Notes: generated by a model from the sequence alone, not told the origin. A stretch of 64,000 bases of DNA from Vicinamibacteria bacterium (GCA_025994075.1 JAMQGV010000041.1:1-64000); one strand, 5' to 3'; shown: positions 47,986-57,290, counted from the first letter of the stretch. Translations and numbers: made by a program.

Positions 47986-48408
47986 ATGCCGAAGGTCGTC
48001 AACGCCCACGACACCCTGCTGAAGCGGGGCAACGGGGCGACCCCCGAGGTCTTCGAGACCGTCGCGAAGGTCATCTCCGACATCTCCGGGCCCGGCATCA
48101 CCAGGGGCACCCACCAGATCCGAGGTCGCGGCGAGAAGTGGGCGCGCAAGCTGCCCGGCAAGCCCGACGCCGGCCAGCTCTCGTTCACGATCGCCTTCAT
48201 GCCGCAGAGCCCGACGCACGCGGCGCTGCTGGCGGATGCCCACTCGGAGGAGATCCGGAACTGGCAGATCGCGTTCCCCGATCCCGAGGCCACCGTGTGG
48301 CAGGTGGCTGGCTTCGTCTCGAGCTTCGAGCTCAACGAACCGGAGGACGGCACGCTCACGGCGGCCGTCACGATCGAGCTCGACGGCGAGCCCAACTTCG
48401 ACGCCTGA
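47986..48408 (+). CDS. Major tail tube protein
   Basis: 140 aa with GGAGGAGG-like ribosome-binding site. The domain matches the lambda gpV/HK97 tail tube fold: VAKVISDISGPGITRGTHQIRG near the start, then LSFTIAFMPQSPTHAALLADA and WQIAFPDPEATVWQVAGFVSSFEL. Stacked hexamers form the tail tube. Its TGA overlaps the next ATG by one base. Confidence 0.85.
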   Translation: MPKVVNAHDTLLKRGNGATPEVFETVAKVISDISGPGITRGTHQIRGRGEKWARKLPGKPDAGQLSFTIAFMPQSPTHAALLADAHSEEIRNWQIAFPDPEATVWQVAGFVSSFELNEPEDGTLTAAVTIELDGEPNFDA

Positions 48409-48824
48409 TGAAGCGCAAGGTCCGCCGCAGCAAGCGCCCGGCCGAGGCCCCGAATCGCTTCAGGGGCGAGTTCGGGGTCACGGTCGGGGGCAAGACCTAC
48501 ACCTTCCGGTTCGGCATCAACACGCTCGTGGCGCTCGAGCAGCGCCTCGGCTGCGCGACGATTTACGAGCTGATGGCGCGGCTGCAGCCGTCGCGCCTGA
48601 GCTTCCGCGACCTCCGCGTGCTGCTGCAGGCCGGGCTGGCGAAGCATCACCCCAGCGTCGAGGAGGACTTCGTCGGGGAGCTGATCGACGAGCTGGGGGG
48701 CATCGACGGGGCGCTCGAGCGCGTGCTCCAGGCCCTGCAGGCCAGCTTCCCGGACGTGGACCCGGGGGAGATCGACGCCGACCCAAACGCCGCTCGCGCG
48801 GCTGGGAGTGGGGCCGCCTCCTAA
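48408..48824 (+). CDS. Tail assembly chaperone, first product (GTA gp10/gpG-like)
   Basis: 138 aa. NRFRGEFGVTVGGKTYTFRFGINTLVALEQRLG is typical of the 'gene transfer agent family protein'/TAC group, followed by an acidic C-terminal region. Such proteins hold the tape measure during tail assembly. Its stop lies 20 bases before the ATG of the second chaperone gene, which is in the -1 frame relative to it. Confidence 0.78.
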   Translation: MKRKVRRSKRPAEAPNRFRGEFGVTVGGKTYTFRFGINTLVALEQRLGCATIYELMARLQPSRLSFRDLRVLLQAGLAKHHPSVEEDFVGELIDELGGIDGALERVLQALQASFPDVDPGEIDADPNAARAAGSGAAS

Positions 48825-48844
48825 AGGAGGCGCTCTGCGCCGGG

Positions 48845-49144
48845 ATGACCGCCGCGGAGTTCTGGGACTCCACGCCGCGCGAACTCGCCACCTTCCTGGC
48901 GGCTGCCACCCAGCGCCTGCAGGAGGACTTCCGCCTCGCACGCTACGCCGCCTGGGTCCAGGTGTCGTACGCGAAGCGCAGCCGCCTGCCGCCTCTCGCG
49001 AGCGTCCTCGAGATGCCGGCGGGGCGCCGGCGAGGGCGGGCTTCGTGGCGTGACCAACTCGCCCAGGTCAGCGCCATCCACACCCTGCTGACCGGCAGGG
49101 TCGTACCCGATTCCGTGCGTCGCGTCCTGGATTCCAAGGAATGA
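48845..49144 (+). CDS. Tail assembly chaperone, second product
   Basis: 99 aa. AAEFWDSTPRELATFLAAATQR resembles the small tail-chaperone segment of gene-transfer-agent and siphovirus systems. The AAAGGAGG box at 48823-48830 lies 14 bases before the ATG at 48845, so independent starts are possible. The frame is also open upstream in the -1 frame of the first chaperone, as in phages that make a gpG-GT fusion by frameshift. ATGA overlap with the tape measure. Confidence 0.7.
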   Translation: MTAAEFWDSTPRELATFLAAATQRLQEDFRLARYAAWVQVSYAKRSRLPPLASVLEMPAGRRRGRASWRDQLAQVSAIHTLLTGRVVPDSVRRVLDSKE

Positions 49145-52100
49145 GCAGCGACAAGGAACTCGTCGGCATCCACGGCGCCATCGACCTCGACGGCAGTCCG
49201 GCGGTCGACGCCCTCGAGAAGGTCGAGGAGCGCGTTCTCAAGGTCACCCGGGCGACCGAACGCGCGTTCCTCAACTGGCAGAAGCGCGTCGACAACGCCC
49301 TCTCCGTGCTCAAGGGGCACGGTGCGACAGAGAGCCTGGCCGTGCTTGAGCAGGCCGTTGCGAAGGCGGGCGGCGCGGCCGCCCTCAACGCCCAGCAGAT
49401 CGAGGCGCTCGGGAAGAAGATCGAGAAGCTGGCCACCCAGGGTGGTCAGGTGCCGGCGTCGCTCGCCGCCGTCGTGGACCGCATGAAGCAGATGCGGGAA
49501 GAGGCCGCCCGCACCGAGGCTGCCTCGCGGAACCTCGAGGGGTTCCGGGGGCGCGTGAAGGCGCTCACCGACGAGATCCTGGGCCGGGCCGCCGGCCAGC
49601 GCGTCGCTGAGCTGGCCAAGGCGATCCAGAACGCCGGCGGCGTGGGTGCCCTCGCGGGCCCGCAGCTCGAGCGCGTGCGCAAGGAGGTCAGCGCGCTCGC
49701 AGCCGAGGGCGCGAAGCTCCCGGCGTCGCTCCAGGGGCTCGTCGAGCAGAAGTCGAAGGTCCTCGAGGTCGGCGAGGCGATCGCCGGCGGCGCCGGCCTC
49801 AAGGGCGCCCTGCTCGGCGCGGTGCCGGCCGCCGCCGCCGTCGTCGCCGTGGCAGGGGTCCTCTCCGGCACGCTCCTGGCTGTGGCCTCCGCGTCGGTCG
49901 CATCGACCAGGGCCTTCATGGAGACCTCGGCGTCGCTGACGGACCTGTCGAACGAGACGGACATCGCAACCGAGGATCTGCAGCGGCTCAAGTTCATCGC
50001 CGAGGCCGCAAACATCAGCGGCGAGGAGCTGGCGAAGGGCGTCGCGAAGATGGAGCGCGAGCTCATCAAGAGCCCGCAGTCCTTCGATGCGCTCGGACTC
50101 TCTGTCGACAGGCTCCTGAAGATGAAGCCGGAGGAGCGGTTCCTCGAGATCGTCGCGGCGCTGGGACGCATTCCGGACTCGGCCAAGCGGAGCGCCGCGG
50201 CGCAGGAGATCTTCGGGCAGGCCGCCTCGGGGGTCCTCCGCCTGGTCAAGGAGGACGTCGGTTCGCTCAGTGCGGCCTACGAGCGACTCGGAATCCAGAT
50301 CGACGAGAAGGCCGTCGCCGCCGGTGATCGCCTCGACGAGAGCTTGCGGCTGCTGACGCTGACCTGGGAACGGTTCGCCCTGAAGATCGGCGAGTTCGCC
50401 GCCCAGAGCGGCCTCGTGAACATGGTGGATCGGGCGACGGAAGCGATCGGCCGCCTGAACCGTGCCCTGTCGGACAAGGGGACCCTGGCGAACATTCGAG
50501 AGCTCGCCCGCGCGATGACGCGCGGAATCGACCCCTCGGGCGCCCTTCAGGCCGGCGCCGATTGGGTCGCCGCTTGGGCGCGTACGCCTGCCACGCCTTC
50601 CACGTTGACGATCCAGCGCCCGGCGGGCGGCGCTGGCGGGGCTCAGAACGGGGTCCGGAACACGGCAGACGACGCGGCCGGGCAGGCCGCTGAGGCCGAG
50701 CGCCTGGCCCGCGAGCGGGCCGCCGCGAAAGAGCGAGAGGAACTCCACAAGCGCGAGGCCGAGTCGATCAAGAAGCTGGCCGAGGCGTACCGCGGCGCCG
50801 ACCTCGCGCAGCAGGTCGAGCGGATCAGGAAAGCCTGGGCCAGTCTGCCGCCAGACGTGCAGGCGAGCGATCGGGCGCTCAAGGCCGTGGGCGAGGACCT
50901 GGAGCAGCTCAAGGCCAAGCTGGGCGGGCTCCCCGAGGATCTCGAGCGCCTGCGCCAGGCGGCGGCCGACGTCGGCGTGATGAAGCTGTCGCTTGGGCCG
51001 CTGTCCGGAGCTGAGCTTAGTCCCTTCAACGCTGGCCCCATGGCCGCCGAAGGCTTCGACAAGCAGCTCGAGGACCTCCTGGCGATCGATAGCCAGCGGG
51101 CCGCCGAGGCCGAACGCTACCTCGACTCGACCCAGATGACCGTCGAGCGCTTGCGCAGCCAGGGCCACAGCACCGAGGCGATCCGTGCAGCGCTGAAGGA
51201 GATGAAGGTCGACCAGGCCGTGATCGACAAGGTCACGGGCGAAACCGTGCACAAGACGGCCACCTGGGCCCAGACCCTTCAGAACATCGCGAATCAGCTG
51301 TCCGCGATGGGCTCCGCCGGCGGCTTGCTGGGCAAGGTCCTGGGAGGCGTCGCCGGCATCGGCTCGATGCTCGAGGAGGGCGGGGCGCTCTCGGGCCTCT
51401 TCGGGAAGAAGGGCAAGGGCCTCTCTGGCCTGTTTTCCGGCGGCTTCTCGGATATCGCGAAGAACTGGAGCGGGGCGCTCGCGGCCGGCATGGCGGCCTT
51501 CGACATCGGGAAGACGATCGTCGGCCTCTTCAAGAAGACGGAGGCGCAGAAGGCGGCGGCCGACGTCGGCCGCGACATGGGGGTCAAGATCTCCAAGGCG
51601 CTGGCCGAGAAGATCGGCGAGGACAGCAAGCGCCTCGGCGACAGGGTCGCCGCCTCACTCAAGAACCTGAAGGGGATCATCGACGAGGCCGGCGGCATCG
51701 CGGGCTTCGGTTTCGACAAGGCGACGTCGAAGGCGCGCGACCTGTTCTCGATGATCCAGACCGGGAAGCTCTCCGTGAAGGAGGCGGGGGAGAGCTTCAA
51801 CGCCGTGTTCGGCGACCTGGCCGAGCACCTCGAGAAGACGAAGGGCCTGGCGTCGGCCCAGTTCCTCGAGCTGATGAAGCTTGACGCGCAGTACGGGACC
51901 CAGAGCCAGGCGGTCAAGGACTACCTCGGCCGCCGCGTCGACGCGCTGCAGGGGAACCTCGACACCCTGCTGCAGGGCGGGATCTCGACGCAGGCCGGCG
52001 CGACAGCGATCGGCGCGTCGCTGGCAGCCGCGTTCAACCAGGCGATCCAGTCGGGCGCATCCGGGTTCGACGCGATCAAGGACCTGATGCCCCAGATCGA

Positions 52101-52932
52101 GGCCTTCGAGGCGCAACTCGCCGAGATGGGCCTCTCCGGCGGTGCAGCGTTCGAGCAGCTCCGCGGTATGGCCGCACTCGCCGGCGACGAGGTCGCGGGT
52201 CCGCTCATCGAGAAGTTCCGCGCAGCGGCCGGTGCCATGACCGAGCTGCACAACATGGGGCTGCTCAACCAGGAGACGTTCGCGGGCTTCGCCGCCGAGG
52301 CTGGTGCCGCCTACGAGAAGCTGCGCGAGGAAGGGAAGGCGGGGTCGGATGCGATGCGCCTGCTGCAGCCCGACCTGCAGCGCATCTGGGAGCTCAAGAA
52401 GAAGAACAACTTCGAGGTCGACGAGGCGACGGCGAAGTTGCTGGCGGAGGCGGAGGCTGCGGGCATCGTCGGCGAGGCCCACATGTCAGCCGAGGAGCGC
52501 ACCGCGACCGCGATGGACAAGGTCGCGAGCATCCTCGAGAAGATCGCGGAGAAGTGGGGGATCGTCACCCAGGGCGTCAACGACTACGCCGACGCCGTCG
52601 ATGGTCTTCCGACCCCGGGAGTGCCGGGTGGTGGGCCGGGCGGGGGCTATGGCGGTGGGTGGTCGCCGCCGCCGGCCCCCGACTACCCCGGCTTCGCGAG
52701 CGGCGGCGCCGCCGACTTCGGGCGCGAGAGCGTCGCGTTGCTCCACGGCCGGGAGGCCGTGATCCCTGCCGACCGCTCGAGCGGCATCGCGCGCGACGTG
52801 GCCGCGCAGATCACGGCCTTGATGGACACGGGCCTCGGGCGCGAGATCCGCGGCCTTCGTGACGACATGCGGGCGCAGCAGCAACTCCTGCCGCGCGCGA
52901 TCCGCGACGCGATTCTCTTGGGCGGAGCCTGA
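49141..52932 (+). CDS. Tail tape measure protein
   Basis: 1263 aa. Long coiled coils and many charged helices fill residues 1-210, a hydrophobic segment follows at about 220-260 (AAAVVAVAGVLSGTLLAVASASVAS), and another at about 720-760. The C-terminus ends in FASGGAADFGRESVALLHGREAVIPADRS, the standard tape-measure ending. At about 0.15 nm per residue it predicts a tail near 190 nm, long for a siphovirus. ATGA overlap upstream; 9-base gap before the first tail-tip gene. Confidence 0.94.
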   Translation: MSSDKELVGIHGAIDLDGSPAVDALEKVEERVLKVTRATERAFLNWQKRVDNALSVLKGHGATESLAVLEQAVAKAGGAAALNAQQIEALGKKIEKLATQGGQVPASLAAVVDRMKQMREEAARTEAASRNLEGFRGRVKALTDEILGRAAGQRVAELAKAIQNAGGVGALAGPQLERVRKEVSALAAEGAKLPASLQGLVEQKSKVLEVGEAIAGGAGLKGALLGAVPAAAAVVAVAGVLSGTLLAVASASVASTRAFMETSASLTDLSNETDIATEDLQRLKFIAEAANISGEELAKGVAKMERELIKSPQSFDALGLSVDRLLKMKPEERFLEIVAALGRIPDSAKRSAAAQEIFGQAASGVLRLVKEDVGSLSAAYERLGIQIDEKAVAAGDRLDESLRLLTLTWERFALKIGEFAAQSGLVNMVDRATEAIGRLNRALSDKGTLANIRELARAMTRGIDPSGALQAGADWVAAWARTPATPSTLTIQRPAGGAGGAQNGVRNTADDAAGQAAEAERLARERAAAKEREELHKREAESIKKLAEAYRGADLAQQVERIRKAWASLPPDVQASDRALKAVGEDLEQLKAKLGGLPEDLERLRQAAADVGVMKLSLGPLSGAELSPFNAGPMAAEGFDKQLEDLLAIDSQRAAEAERYLDSTQMTVERLRSQGHSTEAIRAALKEMKVDQAVIDKVTGETVHKTATWAQTLQNIANQLSAMGSAGGLLGKVLGGVAGIGSMLEEGGALSGLFGKKGKGLSGLFSGGFSDIAKNWSGALAAGMAAFDIGKTIVGLFKKTEAQKAAADVGRDMGVKISKALAEKIGEDSKRLGDRVAASLKNLKGIIDEAGGIAGFGFDKATSKARDLFSMIQTGKLSVKEAGESFNAVFGDLAEHLEKTKGLASAQFLELMKLDAQYGTQSQAVKDYLGRRVDALQGNLDTLLQGGISTQAGATAIGASLAAAFNQAIQSGASGFDAIKDLMPQIEAFEAQLAEMGLSGGAAFEQLRGMAALAGDEVAGPLIEKFRAAAGAMTELHNMGLLNQETFAGFAAEAGAAYEKLREEGKAGSDAMRLLQPDLQRIWELKKKNNFEVDEATAKLLAEAEAAGIVGEAHMSAEERTATAMDKVASILEKIAEKWGIVTQGVNDYADAVDGLPTPGVPGGGPGGGYGGGWSPPPAPDYPGFASGGAADFGRESVALLHGREAVIPADRSSGIARDVAAQITALMDTGLGREIRGLRDDMRAQQQLLPRAIRDAILLGGA

Positions 52933-52941
52933 GGAGGGGCA

Positions 52942-53748
52942 GTGGGCTGGCAGAGCATGAACCACGTCGTCGAGGGCCTCAGCCGACGGCAGATCTTCCG
53001 GGGCCACAAGAACTCGGCGACAGCAGAAGGCGCCGGTACCTATCACTCGCTGTGGCGGGTGGCGGGCCAGCCGAACGCTGGTGCCCTCCCGGCCGTGGCC
53101 AGCGCCGGCGGAGAGATCGTCTCGCGGGCGACCCTCGGCGCGATCCCGTTCGTCGCGCCCACCAGCGGGCGAAAGCTGAAGCTGGTGCGGTTGCTCGTCC
53201 AGGGCGGGACCGTGGGGGCCTTCACCCTGGTCGACCGCGTCTGGCAGTGCTCCGGTTTGGTCCTCAACACGCTGGCCGAGCAGCCCGTCACCGCGCCTCC
53301 GGCCCTGACGCGGCACGCCGACGGCAAGGGCCTCGAGCTCTGGGGCGAGGTCTACACCGCCGGCGGCGCGACCGGGGCCACGTACTCGGTCAAGTACACC
53401 AACCAGGACGGCGTCGCGGCGCGCGTCGCCACCTACGTGCAGCCGGCGAACGCGCTGAGCGTTGGCCAGATGGTCCGCTTCGACCTGCAGGGGGACGACT
53501 ACGGCGTCCGTGCTGTCGAGTCGCTCACGCTGTCGGCGTCGACGGGCACCGCCGGGGACTTCGGCCTCACGCTCTTGCGGCCGATCATCACGATCGGGGC
53601 GCCGGTGGCGAACCTGCCGGTTGCCGAGGGGCTCTTCGCGCTGAACCTGCCCGACGTCGAAGACCAGGCCTGCCTCGCCTGGCAGGTGCTCTGCTCGACG
53701 ACGAACACCGGCCTCCTGCACTTCTGGGTCGCCCTGGGCGAGAACTGA
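52942..53748 (+). CDS. Distal tail protein, tandem paralogue A
   Basis: 268 aa, mostly beta-strand. The motifs EGAGTYHSLWRVAG, LELWGEVYTAGGA, RVATYVQPANALSVGQMVRFD and GTAGDFGLTLLRP are shared at the same order with the next gene (paralogue B). Position after the tape measure suggests a tail-tip or distal-tail component. GTG start after GGAGGGG. Confidence 0.72.
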   Translation: MGWQSMNHVVEGLSRRQIFRGHKNSATAEGAGTYHSLWRVAGQPNAGALPAVASAGGEIVSRATLGAIPFVAPTSGRKLKLVRLLVQGGTVGAFTLVDRVWQCSGLVLNTLAEQPVTAPPALTRHADGKGLELWGEVYTAGGATGATYSVKYTNQDGVAARVATYVQPANALSVGQMVRFDLQGDDYGVRAVESLTLSASTGTAGDFGLTLLRPIITIGAPVANLPVAEGLFALNLPDVEDQACLAWQVLCSTTNTGLLHFWVALGEN

Positions 53749-54557
53749 TGTCCTGGGCTGCTCAGAGCGACCTCCTCGCGGCGAGTCGTCGCCTCCAGCG
53801 GCGGCGCCTGCACAAGGCTTCCGCCTCCGCCGAGGGTGCCGGCACCTACCACTCTCTGTGGCGAGTCGCCGGCGACCCCGGCGCCGGAACCGTGCCCGCC
53901 GCGGGCGGCGCTGGCGGGGAGATCCCGATCCGGACGACTCTCGGTGGGCTCGCGCTCCTCAACCCCAGCGGCGACCGCGTGCAGCGCGTCCTGCGTTGGC
54001 GGGGGCACAAGACCTCGACCGGCGTGCTGGTCATCTACGACCGGCTGTGGGCGTGCAGCGGGTTCAGCCTCAACGCGACGACCCCGCAGGCTGTCGTCGG
54101 CGCGCCGGCCCTCACGCGCCCCGATGCCCTCGGCGCCGGAGCTGAGCTCTGGGGCGAGGTCTACAGCGCCGGCGGCGCCGGAGCGGCGACGCTCACGGCC
54201 TCTTACACCGCTTCGGACGGCACGCCTGGGCGCGTCGCGACCTACGTGCAGCCGGCGAACGCCCTGAGCGTCGGCCAGATGGTCCGCTTCGAGCTCCAGG
54301 GTGCGGACTGGGGTCTCCGGTCCGTCGAGTCGCTCACGCTCGACGTCGGGACCGGGACCGCCGGGGACTTCGGGCTCACGATCCTGCGGCCGCTCGCCGC
54401 GATCCCGTTCCCCGTGGCGAACAGCCCGGGGGGCTTCGGATCGCTTGACCTCGAGCTGGCCGACCTGCCCTCGGGTGCCTGCCTCGCCCTGCAGATGCTC
54501 TGCACCGCGACCAACAGCGGCCTGGTAGTGGGTGAGATCGAGGCCGGGGACGCCTGA
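53748..54557 (+). CDS. Distal tail protein, tandem paralogue B
   Basis: 269 aa, start ATG overlapping the previous TGA by one base. It shares with paralogue A the segments AEGAGTYHSLWRVAG, ELWGEVYSAGGA, RVATYVQPANALSVGQMVRFE, SVESLTL and GTAGDFGLTILRP. Its N-terminus has a basic helix (SRRLQRRRLHKASAS) that differs. The pair is a recent tandem duplication that has diverged. Function as for paralogue A; one copy may form the tail tip and one a fibre. Confidence 0.72.
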   Translation: MSWAAQSDLLAASRRLQRRRLHKASASAEGAGTYHSLWRVAGDPGAGTVPAAGGAGGEIPIRTTLGGLALLNPSGDRVQRVLRWRGHKTSTGVLVIYDRLWACSGFSLNATTPQAVVGAPALTRPDALGAGAELWGEVYSAGGAGAATLTASYTASDGTPGRVATYVQPANALSVGQMVRFELQGADWGLRSVESLTLDVGTGTAGDFGLTILRPLAAIPFPVANSPGGFGSLDLELADLPSGACLALQMLCTATNSGLVVGEIEAGDA

Positions 54558-56260
54558 TGCCGCTGACCGTCGGCCAGGTCGCCCAGGGGTACAACGACGC
54601 GGGCCTCGACGCCTGGATGGATGGGACCGCGCTGGCTGCCCTGGGGGAATGGGACCAGGCCGGCGACGGCGAGGAACAGGCCTTCCCTGCGAAGAGCCTG
54701 CTCGAGCGCTTCTACTTCGAAGACGTCGAGACCGTGCGGCACCAGGTCGAGGTCGAGCTGCACGGAGCCGGGGCAGGCTGGACGGACCTGACTCCTGACG
54801 TCCGGCTCGAAGCCAGCGGACTGGGTGCGGGCTACGGCATCCGCGGCGCCGGCCCACTCGACCGAGTCGCCGAGACCGGAACGCTCCGCTTCAACGTCGA
54901 CAACTCGGCGCGGAACTCGGCCAAGACCCTCGGCTACTACTCCCCGGAGAACACGTTGCGGCGCCCTGGGTGGGGCTTCAACATCGGCGTGCGCTACTCG
55001 GTGACCTGGGACGGGACCACCAACACCCGGCACCTGGGCCAGCTCTCCGACATGCGCGTCAACTCCGACCCGTACGGCCCGCGCGACGTCGCGTGCGTCT
55101 CGAGCGACTGGTTCGAGGTGGCCGCGAAGTGGCGCATCACCGGCGTCCCCACCTTGACCCACGTGCGGGCCGACGAAGCGTTGGCGGCGCTGATCGCGGC
55201 CGCGCCGAAGCGGCCCCGCAAGGTCATCGCCGGCCAAGGGTCGGAGGTCTACGACTACACCTTCGACACCGCCCGCGGCGAGAGCGCCCTGCGGGAGGGC
55301 CAGCGGCTTGTCCAGTCTGAGTTCGGGATGCTGTTCATGCGTGGGTCGACCGACGGCGGCGGAGTGCTCGTCTTCGAGCCCAGAGGGGTCCGCCGCACGG
55401 CCGTTGCCGAGTTCGAACTCTCCGACTACGTCGACTTCGATGCGGACCAGGGCCTTGGGAGCGTGCGCAACAGGATCAAGGTCGGCGTCTTCCCCCGCCA
55501 GATCGACGCGTCGCCCGTGGTCCTGTTCACGCTCCAGTCGACGCCGACGCTGGCCCCGGGCGAGTCCCTGCAGCTCGAGTGCGTCTACGTCGACCCGGCC
55601 CAGAAGGCCGCGCGCGTTGGCGGCACCAGCATGGAGCCGCCGGTCGCCACGACCGACTACGCGGCCAACTCCCTGCCGGACGCGAGCGGCGCAGACCGGA
55701 CCGCGAACCTCTCGGTCGCCGTCGAGTTCTTCTCGGACCGCGCGAAGGTGACGCTCACCAACACCCACGCCAGCTCAATCTCGGTGACGCACACGCAGCT
55801 GCGCGGCCTCGGGCTCTACACGTACGAGCCTGTCATCGTGGAGGCCTTCGACCAGGAGTCGATCAACGACTACGACGAGCAGGAACTCGCCTTCGACATG
55901 CCGTACCAGTCGAGCCCCCTGCTCGCCAAGGCCGTCGCCGACGCCGTGCTCCTCGCCTGGAAACAGCCGGTGGCCAGTTCAGCGCGGGTGAGGTTCTGCG
56001 CCGACCGGCGGTACAACCCCGAGCTGTTCCGCGCTGCGCTGCAGTACGACATCTCGAGTTGCATCGTGGTCCGCGATGACATCCGGGGCGTCAACCGCGC
56101 GTTCTGGATCAACGGCGTGGACCTGGACCTCGACTCGGACGGGATCTTCTGGTGCACCTGGTACCTCGGCCGCGCCGAGACCACCCGCTACTGGGTCCTC
56201 GATGCCGTTGCGCCTGGGGAGTTCACGCTCAGCGTCGACACCCTGCCGGCGCCGTTCTAG
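54557..56260 (+). CDS. Large tail-tip protein (baseplate hub-like)
   Basis: 567 aa. The sequence runs VEVELHGAGAGWTDLTPDVRL, then beta-rich modules (NIGVRYSVTWDGTTNTRHLGQLSDM) and YDISSCIVVRDDIRGVNRAFWINGVDLDLD near the end. Hub or tail-lysin-like proteins of siphoviruses with this size follow the distal-tail protein. No peptidase motif is seen. TGATG overlap upstream; 9-base gap to the next gene. Confidence 0.68.
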   Translation: MPLTVGQVAQGYNDAGLDAWMDGTALAALGEWDQAGDGEEQAFPAKSLLERFYFEDVETVRHQVEVELHGAGAGWTDLTPDVRLEASGLGAGYGIRGAGPLDRVAETGTLRFNVDNSARNSAKTLGYYSPENTLRRPGWGFNIGVRYSVTWDGTTNTRHLGQLSDMRVNSDPYGPRDVACVSSDWFEVAAKWRITGVPTLTHVRADEALAALIAAAPKRPRKVIAGQGSEVYDYTFDTARGESALREGQRLVQSEFGMLFMRGSTDGGGVLVFEPRGVRRTAVAEFELSDYVDFDADQGLGSVRNRIKVGVFPRQIDASPVVLFTLQSTPTLAPGESLQLECVYVDPAQKAARVGGTSMEPPVATTDYAANSLPDASGADRTANLSVAVEFFSDRAKVTLTNTHASSISVTHTQLRGLGLYTYEPVIVEAFDQESINDYDEQELAFDMPYQSSPLLAKAVADAVLLAWKQPVASSARVRFCADRRYNPELFRAALQYDISSCIVVRDDIRGVNRAFWINGVDLDLDSDGIFWCTWYLGRAETTRYWVLDAVAPGEFTLSVDTLPAPF

Positions 56261-56269
56261 GAGACGACA

Positions 56270-56830
56270 ATGGCCGACTACGAAGACCCGCCGACGTTCG
56301 CCGTGGCGACTGTGACGGTGCCCCAACTCAACCGGCTCAGCGAGAACATCCGGCACCTCAAGGAACAGGCCGACCAGGCCGTCGTGCGCCTCTCGACGAA
56401 CACGACCACGGTCGGGAACGTGGGGACCGGCGAGGACGACCTGATGACCTACTCGCTGGCCGCCGGAGTCCTGGACGCCAACGGGAAGGGCGTCAGGATC
56501 ACGTGCGGCGGCCGGTTTCGGGACATCGCCGAGGCCCGCACCCTGAAGCTCTACTTCGGCGGCACGGTCGTCTTCCAGATCGGGTTCTCGGACCCCGGCG
56601 CCAACTACTCCTGGCGTCTGGTGGCCGAAGTGGTCCGGACCGGCGCCGCAACGCAGGTGTCCTTCGCCACCTTCATCGGCAGCCAGGCCGGGAACAACTC
56701 GGGGGACGAGTCGACGCGCCGCGCCACCCCGGGGGAGACCCTCTCGGGAGCGGTCACGATCAAGGTGACGGGAGAGTCCTCCTCGTCGGACAACATCCAG
56801 CAGGACCTCATGATCATCGAGCGGTTCTAG
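56270..56830 (+). CDS. Tail-tip receptor-binding-like protein
   Basis: 186 aa. VGNVGTGEDDLMTYSLAAGVLDANGKGVRIT then TLKLYFGGTVVFQIGF and a SWRLVAEVVRTGAATQVSFATFIG stretch form a jelly-roll type domain that is repeated in many phage fibres and structural proteins. The N-terminal 40 residues form a helix that may be the anchor. It is probably the receptor-binding or tail-fibre protein. Confidence 0.66.
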   Translation: MADYEDPPTFAVATVTVPQLNRLSENIRHLKEQADQAVVRLSTNTTTVGNVGTGEDDLMTYSLAAGVLDANGKGVRITCGGRFRDIAEARTLKLYFGGTVVFQIGFSDPGANYSWRLVAEVVRTGAATQVSFATFIGSQAGNNSGDESTRRATPGETLSGAVTIKVTGESSSSDNIQQDLMIIERF

Positions 56831-57063
56831 TGCGCACGCCCCGCCAGTTGCTCGCGCACCTCGTCGCCGTGGGCGAGTGGTCTCGGGCCGGGATTGCGTT
56901 CCCGCCGGACCTGGACCTCGCGGCGCTCCGGGACGAGATCCGCGAGGTCCTCGCGCGGGACCCCGAGCGACCCGAGCGACAGGTCCTCAGCGAGGAGGAG
57001 GTGGCGGTGGGCAAGGCTGTTGCGCCACTGGTCCAGGCCGCGCGCAGACGGAAGGTCGGGTAA
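56830..57063 (+). CDS. Small protein at the right end of the prophage
   Basis: 77 aa, GTG overlapping the previous TAG by one base. Helical, with charged residues (LDLAALRDEIREVLARDPERPERQ). It is the last prophage gene, 89 bases before attR. Unknown; gene-end position suggests a tail or conversion factor. Confidence 0.55.
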   Translation: MRTPRQLLAHLVAVGEWSRAGIAFPPDLDLAALRDEIREVLARDPERPERQVLSEEEVAVGKAVAPLVQAARRRKVG

Positions 57064-57152
57064 CCACCGAGCCCTCTTCAGTAGGCCAGCAGTTGGGTCC
57101 ACTGACGCGGTGGGTGACGGCCGGGTGACAGTTTGTCGCCTAAGTGCGCGCG

Positions 57153-57182
57153 GGATCTGGTACGCCCGATAGGGCTCGAACC
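57153..57182. repeat. attR core repeat
   Basis: Thirty bases identical to 18043-18072 and forming the 3' end of tRNA-Arg. The phage supplied this copy, so the tRNA gene remains whole. Confidence 0.95.
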
Positions 57183-57234
57183 TATAACCTTCGGCTCCGG
57201 AGGCCGACGCTCTATCCAGTTGAGCTACGGGCGC
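57158..57234 (-). tRNA. tRNA-Arg (anticodon CCG)
   Basis: Minus strand, 77 nt. Acceptor stem GCGCCCG/CGGGCGT (one G-U), D arm GCTC/GAGC, anticodon stem TCGGC/GCCGA with loop CTCCGGA (anticodon CCG), T arm ATAGG/CCTAT, 3' ACCA encoded. The 3' end overlaps attR, showing it is the prophage target. Confidence 0.96.
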
Positions 57235-57251
57235 AGCGTGCGACGGGAGGG

Positions 57252-57257
57252 ACTATA
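57252..57257 (-). promoter_or_regulatory. -10 element for tRNA-Arg
   Basis: On the minus strand TATAGT (five of six) lies 18 bases before the tRNA 5' end. A matching -35 is weak (CACAGC at the right distance). Confidence 0.45.
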
Positions 57258-57290
57258 GCACGCCTCGCGCCCGGGCTGTGCCGCGGCGCC

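Larger units (their letters stand above)
18043..57182. mobile_element. Prophage of an HK97-fold siphovirus integrated at tRNA-Arg
   Basis: A 30-bp direct repeat at both ends, an integrase next to the left repeat, a repressor/Cro switch and ordered early, lysis, packaging, head and tail modules define about 39.1 kb of prophage. All expected structural genes appear uninterrupted: small and large terminase, portal, protease, capsid, connectors, tube, chaperones, tape measure and tail tip. The element could therefore be inducible. No recognisable spike or receptor-binding family beyond short tail-tip genes is seen, and no tRNA is carried. Confidence 0.95.

Noticed and set aside
48800..48830. Confirmed -1 programmed frameshift between the tail chaperones
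   Set aside because: No convincing slippery heptamer was found; separate initiation at ATG 48845 after AAAGGAGG is at least as likely, so it is listed only as a question.
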